The position numbers were made by a program, and so were the translations under genes. A DNA stretch of 60,000 nt from Acanthaster planci (taxonomy: Eukaryota > Echinodermata > Asteroidea > Valvatida > Acanthasteridae), in the NCBI RefSeq assembly GCF_001949145.1, contig NW_019091456.1:739224-799223 (forward strand), read 5' to 3'. Positions 34,596 through 48,019 of this stretch are shown here, one piece after another (the stretch's first letter is position 1; each line of letters begins with the position of its first letter). The notes beneath the pieces were generated by a model. It did no database searches and was not told the origin of the DNA. It saw only the letters and a program-made list of their open reading frames with translations.

Positions 34596-34661
34596 GAAAA
34601 AGGAGTCAAAGTTCCCCGACAGTGTGGTAACGGGCCATCAGCATTTATACCACGGTCAGAG
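34596..34661 (+). CDS. SESN1: Sestrin, first common coding exon
   Basis: Twenty-two residues ending GNGPSAFIPRSE; both ends are phase 0 (AAACAG acceptor, GTAAGT donor). The GPSAFIP block is near-invariant in sestrins and marks the start of the N-terminal domain shared by all vertebrate paralogues. Because it is phase 0 it accepts either exon 1A or exon 1B. Confidence 0.95.
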
Positions 34662-36732
34662 GTAAGTGCTACTTTTGATGTTTGTGAAGAAAGGTTGTAA
34701 ACATCAGGATACAAAAACATGAATACTGTATGGGCAATATGAGCCTGTATGTACATGTACAAAGAACTTTGAACAACTTTTCAATATCTCATTATTTCAA
34801 TAATTCTACTTGTACGCTGTCTGATAAAATGGATAAGTGTTTTGGGTCCATGTTTTTTATATTATTACTGGTAAGTTTCCTCAATAGAATGACAAACCCA
34901 TTAAAGCATTTTTATCTCCGGAAAAGTGCCATGAATGCACGTAGCGGAATGTATTGGAGGGGTTGAGTAAACCATCCTGAAAATCCAGTAAGTTATGCCG
35001 GTAGTGTTTCGATACTTCCTTCCAGTGAGCAATTTGCAACTTTTTGACCCATTTCCGGAGCAAATTTGGATAACTTTCACATCGGTGGTTATGACACATG
35101 TACACAAGCTCACCCCTATGTATGTACACGTATGTCACACCACGGGTCGTACCCAAAAATGCGGTGAGTCATTTCACAAAGATTTCACACAGTGAAAGCC
35201 CTTTCCTGTCCACCCCGGTCTTGTGTTGCGTAAAAGAGAGAAAAAAATGCCATTGTCAGAACAAGCTTTACAGGATGGAAAAGATAAAAACCAGGACAAC
35301 TTCCTCGGTTTGCCTTAAGTCCAATCCATATCGGTTGTTTGTCTCGGAGGACAAGAACTTTGTAAAGGAACTTCTAGTATGAAAGCCATTGTTTGTCTCA
35401 GAAAAAAAAACAAACAAAAATGTAGGAAGTGGCGCTGGGTTGTCATTGACCGCAGAAGATGGATTTCAGACCAGCACTTGACGAACCCAACCGTACTCCT
35501 AGCTCTGTAAACCTGAAACTTATTGCAGGTGCTGGATTTTGTTGAATTTGTTAGATTCTGATGGATTTTGTTTGAAAAAGACACTTAAAAACTGAGTTTT
35601 ACAGATTCAGAATTTGAAGACTGGCATTAACAACCTTGGATGGTTCATTTGAAGTTTTGAACAAGCTCTTGACATAGAAAAAAAATCAAAGTTTTCGTTA
35701 TTCCTACCGATGACCTTTTGCCATATGACTTATCACACCAGCTCTTGTTGTTGAAAATATTTAACAGGCGTTAGATCTCTATCTCTAAATCCTCAAGCAA
35801 GTTTAAAATTACCTTGATGAGATAAAGGGTAGGGCCAAATAATCCTGTGTATAATACATGTGTGTTTACTCACAAAACAGGGTTTGTTGGGTTTGGGGCT
35901 AGCTGACCTATGATGTACATGTACAAGGTAGGAGTAGGCCCTACATGTACATGTTGGATATTTTGCAGCGTAGGCAAGTCCGTACATGCTTTGGGCCCAT
36001 CCAAGATGAATTGAACACAATGGACGTAACATTTGAAAGCGGATACACTGTTATGGTTTTGCCATGGAAAATGAAAGATTCCGTGCAAAGATTCTTTGGG
36101 AATAATTATTTGCATTGAGACTTGAGTGAATTGTGTTGGAGATGCTGTTCTTTTCTGGGATTCTCGTGGGTGAATGTGACACTTTCTGCCCTCCCCCCAA
36201 CATTGCGCTCATGCTTCAGTACAGTGATTGAGTGACATCCCCCAGTCTTTGCCTGAACTGATCAAGAGAGGGGGTATACACCAAGCAGTGGGCCTTGTCT
36301 TGAACTTGACACTTAACTTGGCTTTAAGTTTCACAGGCCATCTCGGCACTCAGGATAAAAAGGGAACAAGTTTGCGGTTTCCCTCTCTTCCCCCACCATT
36401 CAGTTTCCTGTCGTTGCTTACGTGGAGAGTGTGCCGAGAGAAACTGCCCAATGCAAGCTACCAGTACATCATTACATGGTGCATCCCCTGTCCCCGAAAC
36501 CACAAAGGGACGTGCCTCTTCCCCAATCCCCCCCCGCCCGCCAAATAGCTCGCAGATTTCAGCGAGACAGTTTGTTGGCATCTGTACACTTCAGATATGC
36601 CCCAGGTTTAGTGAGTGATGATTCACTCTGCCCGGCTCATTGGGCTGTAATTCTTTTCCCTCCAAACCAGAGGGTCTCTAAGCCCATTGTTCAGCTATTA
36701 TATCCAATCACTTGTCTGACTCCCCCCTTCCC

Positions 36733-36753
36733 CACACACACACACACACACAC
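36733..36753. repeat. (CA)10 microsatellite
   Basis: A pure CA dinucleotide run just downstream of a C-rich stretch, within the second large sestrin intron. Confidence 0.93.
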
Positions 36754-39700
36754 GTACAGGCCTGCACATCACGCCACACGCTAATCATTAACATAGGTCA
36801 TTTCTGCTGGCGCACGCACACGTTGGCAAACACATTAATATTGTTCCATCCCTGGAGTCAGGCTTTGTGTTATCGACAAAGTTCAGATAACGTGGATTTG
36901 ATTCGGCGCTTTCGAAAACAAAGTGCTGTTTAAGAATTCTGAGGAGTCATTGATCCATTAATGTTGGTTCAGTCCTTGTTGAGTTCATTGTCTGGTGTCT
37001 CATTTGCCAATTGTTGCTTCAAAAGATTTGCTACACGGACCTGGTCATACCAGGCTGTGGCAGCTCTGAAAGTGGTGGTAATGCAGCACAGTGTCCTGGG
37101 TCGTAATTTTCTTTTTGTAAAGTGACGATTCCAAAAGTCAGAGGTCATTGAGGTAACCCAAATTGGCATTTTTATGGGCACGTCAAACTTGACCCCCAAG
37201 ATATTCTATTCTTAGATTCCAGCCTTCATTGAAGGCACATGGAGTGGTTGAATGATATGCCATCCTATCTGGGGTTAAAACAGCTTGCAGTGCTCTCTGT
37301 ATCTTACTGGTAGCCGGAAGAATTTAGAAATACATGTAGAATCTCCCACTGGTTATCTGTTCCTTTTGAACTATTCAAATCTCAGATAGTCTTACTTGTA
37401 GTTTTATTTAAGCATCAGGGACCAGTACGATAGGAACCATTCATGACAATTTGACTTTTTTTATACTTGTGTTGGAATTTTGAGGCTGTTTTCAACTTTG
37501 CCATGTGGAAATCCTTCAAATTATTTTGCAATTATCAAAATAAAAAATTACATAAGGGTTTATACCTACGCAAGCATCCAGGCGCCATTGGTCAAAGTTT
37601 GAAAAGATTACTTAATTGGAGAAGAGGGCAAGAAACTTGTCTATATTCATTTGCTGTACAATAGAATGTGTGTTTTTGGAGTTCAGTGCTTGCAAGTCCA
37701 AAGGCCACTCAAAAAAAAAAAAAGAATTAAAATTGGGTTATCAATCGTTTCCAAACGTGGCCTGCAAACAGTAGCACTATTGTCTCTTCAATTTACAGGA
37801 GACTTGTCGGTCCCATGGAATTGTTCAAAATGCCTGCACTTAATGCAAATTTCTTCCAGTAATGTATTTGTAGTGCTCACTTTAAAACCCTCTTATGCAA
37901 AGATGCATTCTCAACACAGTGGTCCTATCAGTCAAAATTAGTCAAGGGACATAGGATATACAAATGTACTGTACAGGGGAAGTGGAAGGAATTTTTGACT
38001 GTTTTTGACAGTTTGCAGCAAGAGGAGGGTTACATTATGTTACAGGTACAAGATCTGATCTCCTGTGCATAGTTTGGGTAGAAAAAAAAATCTCGGTATG
38101 ACTAATTTCCAAAGTGAAGAATGCGCAGTTTAAAAGTAACATGAAAGACATGTGCTTGTGGATTTAACAGTAGTGTTGCAAAGTAAAGCATTTCTGGATT
38201 GTAAGCAGTGTCAGATTGTCAAACGGGTTTATTGTTTGTGTTGGCCATGTTGCATTTTTTTTCACAGTTGTAGCATTAGGTTGTTTTCTGTTGTTGTAGT
38301 AATGTCTGAAAGATTGCCGTACATGTACATTCATGCACATGTGGAGAAGTATCCTTCTAAAGAAAAGTTTGTAAGAGCAAAAAACAGATTCTCTATTTTT
38401 CATTTGGTTGTCCTTTGAAATTGAGCTTTGTTGGAATTCTCGCTCAAGATTTCCTATGAATGTTAAAGGAGTGAGTGAGGGGCTGTTACTGAAGACAGTT
38501 GTCCAGCTGAGAGAGCACCCATCGATGCAGTCTGCGGTTTCTTGAACTTTTGGGGGCGACATTCACCTTTGACAAAAGATTGAATTGGACTCTGCGAGCG
38601 GGACCGTTGACGTATGCCATCTTGCAACGAGACTGCGGTTTTGCGGTTGTTTTGTGATAGATCTTCTTGACTTACCGCATTAGTATATGACTACCTTAGC
38701 CCTTGGCAGAAATGATGTGATAGTGCTCGGCGAATATGGACAGGATGTAGGGTTGTTCCATGCAGCGAACGCCCATTGTGAGGCAACTTAAAACTCCCAG
38801 CCCCTGTCCCCCTGTAATTTTCCATGACGTTAGGCTGCCAGGGACCGTGTTTAACCTTTGTGCCATGCAGCATGTGCCTACCCAGTGGAGGATATTTTGC
38901 ATTGTCAGTCACTCCACTGATGTGCTCCCCATGTTTTTTGTCGAAACACAAAGACCCAAGTGCTCTGTATGTGTACCAGTACATGTAATGTACATGTAGT
39001 CCTGTTGATTTAAAGATGTGTTCAGTCAATAACAAAAATATGTACCCGTAAATGCACAAGTGAAGTACAGTATTCTTGCACAACGATCATGCACTAGTAA
39101 ATTAAGCAAACCTTAGGCAAGGCTTCAAAGCTCAATTAATATCTGTGTTTTTTTTTGTTTACTGCTTACATGTACATGTACATGTATTTTTGTTGATTGA
39201 TTATATTTTGTTGGTCAGCAAAGTTGCACTAAAGTCTTGTTGTTACCGGTAGATGACGGAAAATTTTCATATCTTTCTTTACATGGTATTTTGAACTTGA
39301 GGAAAATTACAGCACCTGTGAAGACATACATCTTTGCAGCTGTCAGAGCTTTTAGTCTTCCAAGGTTGGTCTGTTGTTGGCCATTTTTGTGGGCACAGTG
39401 CAGAACTAATCACCTGATTCCTTGAAAGAACTGCTAGGTATTGCGTCCTCCACGATAGTTTGCCACATTATCTGTCCAGAACATTACAGATCACAACAGC
39501 TAGGCGAGTCGCCCCGGGAGGGCCAGGAGCAGCTCACGTCATCATCAACGTTAATTAATAGATTGCCTGACTTTGTTTCTAATCACAGCGTGATCGCCCC
39601 ACATCCGTCTTGTTTATTCACGAGCTTTTCCCATTGCATCACTAAGGGAGAAAAAATAACACCCCGTCCGCCCCCTCCTCTCCCTCCAAGGCTTTGGGTA

Positions 39701-42700
39701 AAAGCAAGCCCACTTAAGCTCAGCATCACACCAGTGCTTTAGAATTCTCCGCCACTGACGTACATGTAAGCTTTACAATTATGCTCAACGGCCCCACAGT
39801 CTGCTTGTCGCGTGATATCCCCCCCTCCCCTTGGATGGGCCATTATTTCCATTGACCCAGATTGCTTACTGGAGCGCGATACTTGTGTCATAAAACACAC
39901 ACGCATGGCACAGGGCATTGCTCCTTGCGCGCTTTTCCAAGTAATCAAGATACAGTGACTCGTAGGGTCGAAGCGATTGTTTTCTAAGGTGCACTTTTTG
40001 CATACCAGTATCTTTCATACTCTTTACAGTGGGTGGAAATTTTTTGACGACCCTTTTGGGTTACACATATTGAAAAGTGTACTTTTTAAAACATGTCAAT
40101 TTGTCCAACCCCCTTCAGGAGATCTGAGTGTACTTGTTGCTTGGATGTCATTCCAGAAAGACACTTTCATAGGTTCTTTCTGTTGAAGTTACAGATTCAC
40201 AGTTTGTTCATTGAAAACAATTGTTAGGAAACTTCGCTCACAGGTGTACCGGTGTTGTCGCAGACTTCTGTCATCAATTGGAACAAAGCACCAGAGTGCA
40301 TACATGTAAACCAAAGCTCTGACAGCAAAATCGGATGACCTGTAATATGCTCGATGATCCACATTGTGCCCATAACAAGAAAATTTGCACCAGCGCAAAA
40401 AAAAAATACATTGTATGGTATCATTTTGCTTGGCAAAAAAATAAAATTTCAATTTTAATTGGACATAAAAAAAAGCACTTTACATGAACTGCATAAAAAA
40501 CAAATGCATTAATTGCCCTTTTCAAATACACAGAGAACCTCCATCTGCCGGGTCTGGGCATTACCCGTTTGTTAATGGAAGTAATAACCGTAAACTAAAG
40601 TAGACAAGATGATGTCACTTCCATGTGCCACCTGTTGTAGTTTGAAATCAACATCTAATAACAAAACTAGTTCAATAGGCGTTTGCACATAATAAAGAAT
40701 AATTCAGACACAAACGGAGAGTGTTCTACCAATTTCCTGCACAGTGGACTGTGTTTCATGACGATTGCTAGTGAGATGGCATAGGAGAACCTCGCATATT
40801 TATAGAAATTTGGCTTGTCGGCTTGTTAACTTAGAGTAGTCAACACTTCCAGTATGTACATGTATGTACTAATTTACATGTAGCTTTTCTGAGAGGATGC
40901 CAAACTTAGCAATTTAAACTCCATAGCTGAGCGTGTGAGTCATGAATACTAAGTGCAGAGATTACCGAAAAGGTTTACTATTGCAGCAACGGCCCATTGC
41001 CCATGAAGGAAATGTATGAAGCAAAGATTACCAATGCCAAATACATGTACTTCCACTTGACGGGGAAGAAAAACAGCGCGTGTTAACAGCTCTGTCAAAA
41101 TCATTGACGACATCACTCCTGTGAGAAGAAATGAAGGAAAGAAAGAACGACGTCACTGCAGGCTGTTGTGAATTGTGATACCGGTATCCTTGGCCAAATT
41201 AAATTGACCTTGGCCTAAATAGCTATGAGAACCCCCGCATTAGTGGGCGATCATTGAACTTCAGCTTGACCAGTGCCTGGCTGTGACAGAATGAAGGCCA
41301 AGGGTGTACTGTATGTTGACGACAAATGACAAGTTTACTGTGGACTGAATACGGGCGTTGTTCCATTACATGGCATGCCATCAGGCTTTCTTTTCCGTCA
41401 ATGTTTCTAGTATCGGCACAAGTCTTGGCTATAGCCAAGTCCCGCTTTCTTCGTCCCCAAGTAAACCTAAAGATGTAATACATAGGTCTACAAGGTGGTC
41501 GAGTTAGGAGTGAGGCTAATTAATGCTCACTGAGAACTGAGTTTGAATGAGTAGGAGTGGGAGGATCTACATGTACATGTATGCACATGTAAATGCTTAG
41601 GTTACACCGAACAGGTGTATGTACTGTACATGCATGCAAGAAGTGTGCACAATTGCCCAAAAAAATTGGTTTTGCAAACATGTTGTCCGTTTCAGTCAGA
41701 ACACCACAACCAAGTATTTTTTTTTGTATTTCACTGTTCTCAAAATTGATTGAGTCGTGAAATAACTAAAACGTACCGGTACAGTGACGCCGTGTCAGTT
41801 TTTTGAGGGTTGAGGGGCACTAGAAATTGAATATGTTTGTCATTGGTTGAAAGGAGAGATCCCCTCGCTGTAAGTTTGGTTTCTTGATATTAAGATTAAA
41901 CCATCGTAACTCATAGAAAACTAAATCTTCAAAACTACCAGTATGACTGGTTTCAAAGGTACATACATGTACAATACATTGTACATCTTTGCAGGACTGT
42001 GTAGGACCCAACCAGTATCATGTACATGGAAATTAATTGAATGCTGTGATACCGGTGCTGTGTTTGATTTTAGGATTCAGAAATCTCAGAACTCAAGGGA
42101 GTTTGAGACAAAGTAATGGTGCAGAAACAGTTCAAACAGAGTGAATATTTGAGGTGCATGATGCCATAGCATTGCTACATGTGTACTGTACCGGTAGTTA
42201 TGTATAGTGTGTGTCTATGTCTTTGGACCGTGTTTCCTTCCTCCATGATTGGACCCAGTTTTCCGCCCAGTTAAATTCATGCTGAAATTTATGCTGTGCT
42301 CTAAAAATTGACTGAATGATGCAATATATACATGCATGTACATGTACATGCACATGCGTACATGGTGCAGGGGTTGTTTTGGGATACAACACTGGTTTAT
42401 TCACTATGGTTCTTTATGCAGGGCTAGGCATGCATGACAACATCACCTGATGGTTGGCCCGTGGGCAGTGGGTCCCAGATGACGTAAACAGAGACTTATG
42501 GTGGAAGTTAGGGTCTAATCATGGTTTAATCAAAACGCTGTGATTGCATCATGCCTTGCCAGGCTCCGCTTTACAAAAATGTACCCTAACAACACCTGCC
42601 AAGGGCTTTAGAGGGCAAAAGGAATGAAAAATATGAAAGGAATGCGGCTTGGCAGAGGACCAGAAGAAAGGGAGGGGGGGAGATAGAGGTATTGCATCAT

Positions 42701-44113
42701 GAAGTGTTTTGCAGGTGACAATGGTGGAGTCCGGGGCATGTACATGTACATGTAGAATACCAAACTGCTTGGCTTATTCGGACCATAGAGCTACTGATAG
42801 GATATCCAACGGAAGGCTTGATACATGTAGGACGTGCACCTCTCTTAAATGGAGATTTATCCCCCTGTCACGTCTTTGGTTTGTTGAGAGGAGTCCAAGG
42901 GAAGTGATAGTCAAGGAGATGGGCGTTTTATGGAACACGCGCATGCATTATTCTAGCATTTAGTGCAGTGCACTACTGTACATGTACATGTACCAAAGGG
43001 GAAAAATTAGTTTGCTGGTTGAGACTTGATGTCTGTTGGTGAATAAATTCATTCGTGTTAATGTTAGAAGTGGATTTGTTCTTGAATAGTGCATGATTTT
43101 TTACTGTAGATTTACCTTCCTCTTGTAGAAAAGAGAGGGTGTGTGCTTATTTTAGGCCAGCTCATTGTTTATCAGCTCTGCGTTAATCATTTGTGTTGGT
43201 CCGAGGCGCGTAGCGGACACTGTTGTTTGAGTAGCACGGAAGAAAATCTGCACTGCCTTGATCAGCTGGGCTTTGAGGAAGGCAAACGAAGCCCCCAGCC
43301 TGCCCCAGGGACCTTGCGCAGCTCTTCCTGTGTGGTTGGACAGCCTTGCTAGGCCTCGGTCATGCATGGGTTAGAACGACGTCCCCAGTTCACTCAGGCT
43401 TTCCCCTTCCTCAAACTCGCCGGGGGATGAACTGGTAATGCTCACTCTATAAAAGCACACATGACCGAGCACTAACTTGCATTTGCGGGCAGGCCAGCTG
43501 TTTCGAGCTGGGGCTATTGTTATCATTTTTTTTCCCGGGGAATAAACTTTTGGTGGTGGTGTTCAATGGTCTCATTTACATGTACCGGTAAGAGAATCGG
43601 ACCAACTCTGCACCCTTGGACAACCAGTCCCGACGAGAGCCTGAATCGTCAACTTTGACTCGATCTTCATCTTGCTTGGCTGTACGGTCGTGATCAAGCG
43701 ATTTTTTATTTTTTTTCACATGTATGTTCCGGAGCCCAGATTTGGCCTTAATGAAATGCCATTCGAGAGGCTAAAGGTTGTGGCAGCTAGACAGGCTAGC
43801 CCCTGGATGCATACAGTGTTGAACTTGGTGAGTGCGTTTGTCGACTTCAGTTAACTGTAAGTTTTGGTGGGGGGGTGTCCCCACTCGTCAGTTAGTTGGT
43901 CAGTTGAGTTTGACAAGAAGTGCACAATGGATTTGGTACATTGGCAACATGTTTTTTTGAGAGAGAGAACAGTGTCTCAACTTTCCATGCTTGCACACAT
44001 GTGGTTGTTCAATTCATTTCAATGAGCTTTGGGTACTTGGGCTTAGTGTCTGCAAAAAATGTGGCACCTGAATGAAGAACCTCTGTTATTCCTACCACAT
44101 GTACAGTGTATGT

Positions 44114-44363
44114 GGGTAAATTCCAGAAATTAGAGGTCCAAAAGTGTGACATTTGTGTGTCCCTTTTACATCTGGGCCTTTTTTGTATTTGACTTGGAAA
44201 TATCGCCGGAATTGATTTCAAACTATTCGTATTTGTTTGTCAGGTTATTTGCATTAATTGATCTCTCTTGGAAATTAGAAAATGTTTTCTGAACTTACAA
44301 AATCATATGACAGATGTGACAGGGACACACAAAAAAATTGACCCCTAATTTCTGGAACTACCC
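44114..44363. mobile_element. MITE with terminal inverted repeats of about 50 bp (250 bp)
   Basis: The left end (GGGTAAATTCCAGAAATTAG, then GTGTGTCCCTTTTACATCTG) is repeated in reverse complement at the right end (GGGTAGTTCCAGAAATTAGG, then GTGTGTCCCTGTCACATCTG). The interior is AT-rich and non-coding. Direct ATGT flanks (44110-44113 and 44364-44367) may be a 4-bp target duplication, but the motif is common here. The superfamily is not assigned. Confidence 0.72.
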
Positions 44364-45552
44364 ATGTAGGCCTACACGTACCGGTGTATACCGGACCATG
44401 ACCATGTAGATGGATGTCGTTGCTAGTTGCTCGGTTAGTTGTGTTTACATATAGTTTCAGACATTTCTGCTTGTTTCTCAAACATGGTAAGTTATACCAT
44501 TCCAACCATGCAACACTGCACAACTTTGTTTTACTGCAAAGCAACAGAGAAATATCTTGCATGGAAAATTCCAGTCATTTAGTTTCGTTTTCAGTAGCCT
44601 GCCGCCTTTACTTCCCGCCAGTTCTCAGATGAAATACTTTGGTGATTGTTGCTTGTTTCAACCGTCATTGCGTAGGCTGATGCTGGCAGTTTGCTAGCAC
44701 CATGTAAAAAACACACATATTCATAGTTTCAGTGTTCCCCAATTCCTGTGAGTAAGAAGTCGAGGTTCCTGGAACTGGTATTAGTGGTGTTTTATTAATT
44801 TCCAGGATAACTCCGGTTATTGTGTTGTTTTTTTTCCTGTCGCTTGGTTGAAGTTGTACCAGGCACTGACAAGTGTTAGTTGTTTTGGGTGTTGTTAAAG
44901 GAAAATCTCACCTTTTTTCTCAGCACTTTGCTGCATAGAGTATGCTGCATACAATGTAGTCCAATTGGAGTATTCGACTACCAGCACAGGTACAAATGGG
45001 TGCCAGCCTGATAATGAGTTTTTGATGGCTTGAACAAAAACAGATCTCCAGCTGGTGTCCAGAGATAGACAGGCTCCATGACAGTTTTCGCTCACTGAGG
45101 GATCGTGTTTCACTTGCAGTACCCACCCCTCCCCCCAGTGCAGGATTTGTAGCTGCTGGTTGTTTTCATTGTGAAGTTTTATGCACTTTACATGGACATG
45201 TTTCTTGACGTGCACATGTCACACACACGTACTTGTACGTGCTCACACGTCACACCAGCCAGGATAAAGGGCATGATTTCTGCACATATGGACATGTACA
45301 TGTATGTACATCACTGACGGGGGGAAACACCCTCGAATCTTGAACTTACACAATTGCCTACAGTGTATGGATATATACATTGCCTTTGGAATCTGTGACC
45401 ACTTGTCCAGAAGGAAATATAGACACTGGCCGCATAAAGTTTAATGAGGAAGGATTGTGAATTTGCAACGATATGTAGAGGATTTTTCAATCGTGTCTAG
45501 ATGCTGTTTGAGGATTGCGCATGTAACTCTTCCTCTCTCTTCCCGTTTACAG

Positions 45553-45585
45553 TTTGCGGCTGCGCAGAATGGTCGAGATGAAAAG
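45553..45585 (+). CDS. SESN1: Sestrin, 33-base micro-exon
   Basis: Eleven residues (FAAAQNGRDEK), phase 0 at both ends, after a strong pyrimidine tract (CTTCCTCTCTCTTCCCG, then TTTACAG) and before GTAAGC. It fills exactly the linker between FIPRSE and the helical DLFIDVFLQSNRLD segment, where human SESN3 has a stretch of similar length. Skipping it would keep the frame. Confidence 0.82.
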
Positions 45586-46905
45586 GTAAGCTGCAATTTG
45601 TAGGGTTTTTTTTTGTATTTGGTTGGAATTCTGATTTGTTCGTTTGTTTGGCCTGAAGGAAATTGCCTAAATAGGGCCCTGAATTTTACAGCTTTGTTTT
45701 CAGATGTGAAATTCAGACTCAGGTTTCGGTTGTGAAATGGTTCCAAACTCAATCAAAATTGGAATTGACTCATCCAATTCTTCTGTACAGTATTAACCAT
45801 TTCAAACTTTGTATTTGGAAAAGGGATAGACTTGATTTAAACAGACAAGTTTAAGCTCAAAAGATCTTTTCTACTGGAATTGTGAATGACCTGTACTAAC
45901 GGCAAGGCACAAAGTCTACAAGTTCCAACCTGCCCCAGAGAACGTCCATGGGAACAGAATTTATCCGCGAAAAGAGATAGCTCAGCGTGAAACTCGGTCT
46001 GACATGGCTAATAATTGTCCAGTTGGATGCAAATGTCAAATCTCTCCTGGGGGCAGTGTCAATAACTGCACTGCAGCAAGCTCGACTATGGTCAGTTTGC
46101 AATTTATTTCAATCGGAACAAGACCCGTTCTGTACGAAATGAGAAGGGCTGTTGGTTCCTCTGTTGCCTCTGTCACAAGGCACTAAAAAGGAGGGGATAG
46201 CAGGCCAGAAAATGGCACCGCCATATGAAACTTGCCATTACCACACTGTTGGTAACAATGTCAAACAACTGAACACACTCTGCGTTTTTATGGGTGGGTA
46301 GAATGTTCAAGTGCCATTGCCATCATCAAGTTGGTGTGCGTGGGTCTGGCTGGAACATAACAGGAAAAGGTGTCACTGTTTTGTTTTTGTTTTTTTCCTC
46401 TTAAATCTGCACGTCTCACTTGTCTTCATGGAGTACATGTACTAGTATGTTTAAGGAGTCAAACTACCCTGTGGACGATTTTTGTTTTCTTTTGAAAATA
46501 AATACAGATTAATTGAAATCTGAGAAGTGTTACAAATGGCGTTTTTGAGGGAAAGCTAATTGAAGTCAAGCATGTGGGAAATGAGCACTCACTTTTAAGA
46601 CATCTGTGTACTTTCTGCGAGTCATAGTAAACTAAATATTATCTGTCTTGACCAGCTGAATGTCAAACCCACTGAAGCGTTACAGTTGGCATGTTTTTGT
46701 GACAATTTCAGTCATCTTGTGGTCAGTGAACCACAAAGGACAATATTTGTTTCATCCTGGTATCTGCCATGTAAACTCAAAATCCCATCATTTTATTGAG
46801 AGCCCCTCGGTGAAGGTGAACTTCCAACTCAGAAACTTGGCAACCGTCTCTTGTTCTCGCTCAAAATGCGAAAACCGTTCTCCCTCACTTGTCGATTCCG
46901 CCCAG
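45586..46905 (+). other. Sestrin intron (1.3 kb)
   Basis: GTAAGC donor to CGCCCAG acceptor. Open reading continues backward from the next exon to 46660, but the acceptor and homology fix the exon boundary at 46906. No other feature seen. Confidence 0.88.
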
Positions 46906-47076
46906 GCAAAAGATTTGTTCATCGACGTCTTCCTTCAGAGCAATCGATTAGACCATCTGACGACGGTGATGGGCCTACACCCCAGCTACCTGGAGGCATT
47001 CCTCCGGACGCAGGACTTCATTCTCCGCGGAGACGGCCCCTTGCCATTTAACTACAGACACTTCATTGCAATAATG
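46906..47076 (+). CDS. SESN1: Sestrin exon: N-terminal alkyl-hydroperoxidase-like domain, first part
   Basis: Fifty-seven residues (AKDLFIDVF...RHFIAIM), phase 0 to phase 0. The block RLDHLTTVMGLHPSYLEAFL, followed by DGPLPFNYRHFIAIM, matches all vertebrate sestrins. The His in LHPSYL (residue 170 of the 560-aa form) corresponds to SESN2 His86, one of the leucine-contacting residues. The following exon completes the AhpD-like motif. Confidence 0.96.
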
Positions 47077-47991
47077 GTAAGTCCTCTAACGACACATCCC
47101 CCCTAAAATTGAACCTTACTTTTCAACACTCAGTCGGCTTTGTGCCGATATTACCCATGGAGGTTGAAAGTTTCCTTATTAAGGATTTGGCAGAAAACTT
47201 GAATATTTTCTACTTTCAAGATTTTATATGTACACTAAATTAAAATTTAAAAAAATGAGAATTAAACCCCTCTTTCTAAACCCGTAATAAAATTGGGATT
47301 CCTCCCACTTTGTGTGTTAATGACAAAAACAACAATTTCAGGACCTGAAAAATTATATTATAGACTGCGACTTGCCAATTAACTGACACCCCCCTTCTCC
47401 TTGCCCCAAACTGAAAATTGGGTCACAGTTTGTCACGGGTAATTTTATTTTTTTTTTGGTCTTTTAATCTTTCCACATGGTTTCTCTGACCAAGAACGAT
47501 TGCCTGCTTGTTTTGCAAAGGAAGCAAGTTTACATTGCTTTTCCACCAGCCTGTTGATTTGTGTGCCCTGAAGGTCAGAGGTTTCCCCATGCGCATCCAG
47601 TCAAAACAAGTTCACTGTGGTCCTGCCCATTTGTACTCCCAAATCCAAATCCTGGTGGCGCTGAGTCCACTGTTCCATACTTTTCCTGTTTTTTTCCATT
47701 TGTTACTTTCTTTGTGATTTTTTTCTTAGTCGAGACTTAACATGTATTCCTGAACTGTTATTTACACATGATTAACCGTGCAAATTTCTTTTTGTTTAAT
47801 TTGCCAAAAACAAAAGAAAAAAAAAGTAAACAAGCAATAGCACAGGCACTACATCAACATGTATATTGCCATAAACAACCAAAAGAACAGAATCCTAGAC
47901 CAAAAAAAAACAACTGATAGTTATAGTTATTTATAGGTTGAAAAGTGAGATCTACCGGTATCTCTGCCATGGTAAATATACTTTTATACAA

Positions 47992-48019
47992 AGTGCTACG
48001 GCAAATGTACCGTAGCACT
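47992..48019. other. Perfect 10-bp inverted repeat with 8-base loop
   Basis: AGTGCTACGG (47992-48001) is followed after eight bases by CCGTAGCACT (48010-48019). Stable hairpin potential lies in an intron transcribed in the same orientation. The arms are too short for a canonical pre-miRNA. Confidence 0.6.

Larger units (their letters stand above)
34662..45552 (+). other. Sestrin intron (10.9 kb)
   Basis: It contains a (CA)n tract, many TACATGTA and TACCGGTA palindromes and the MITE at 44114-44363. Open frames in it are short, unpaired with splice sites and resemble no family. Long parts, such as 37200-39100 and 40450-41500, show nothing I can name. Confidence 0.85.

Noticed and set aside
46660-46905. 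Upstream extension of the open frame into the sestrin exon at 46906
   Set aside because: It crosses a good acceptor (CGCCCAG) and the extra residues match nothing, whereas homology begins exactly at 46906.
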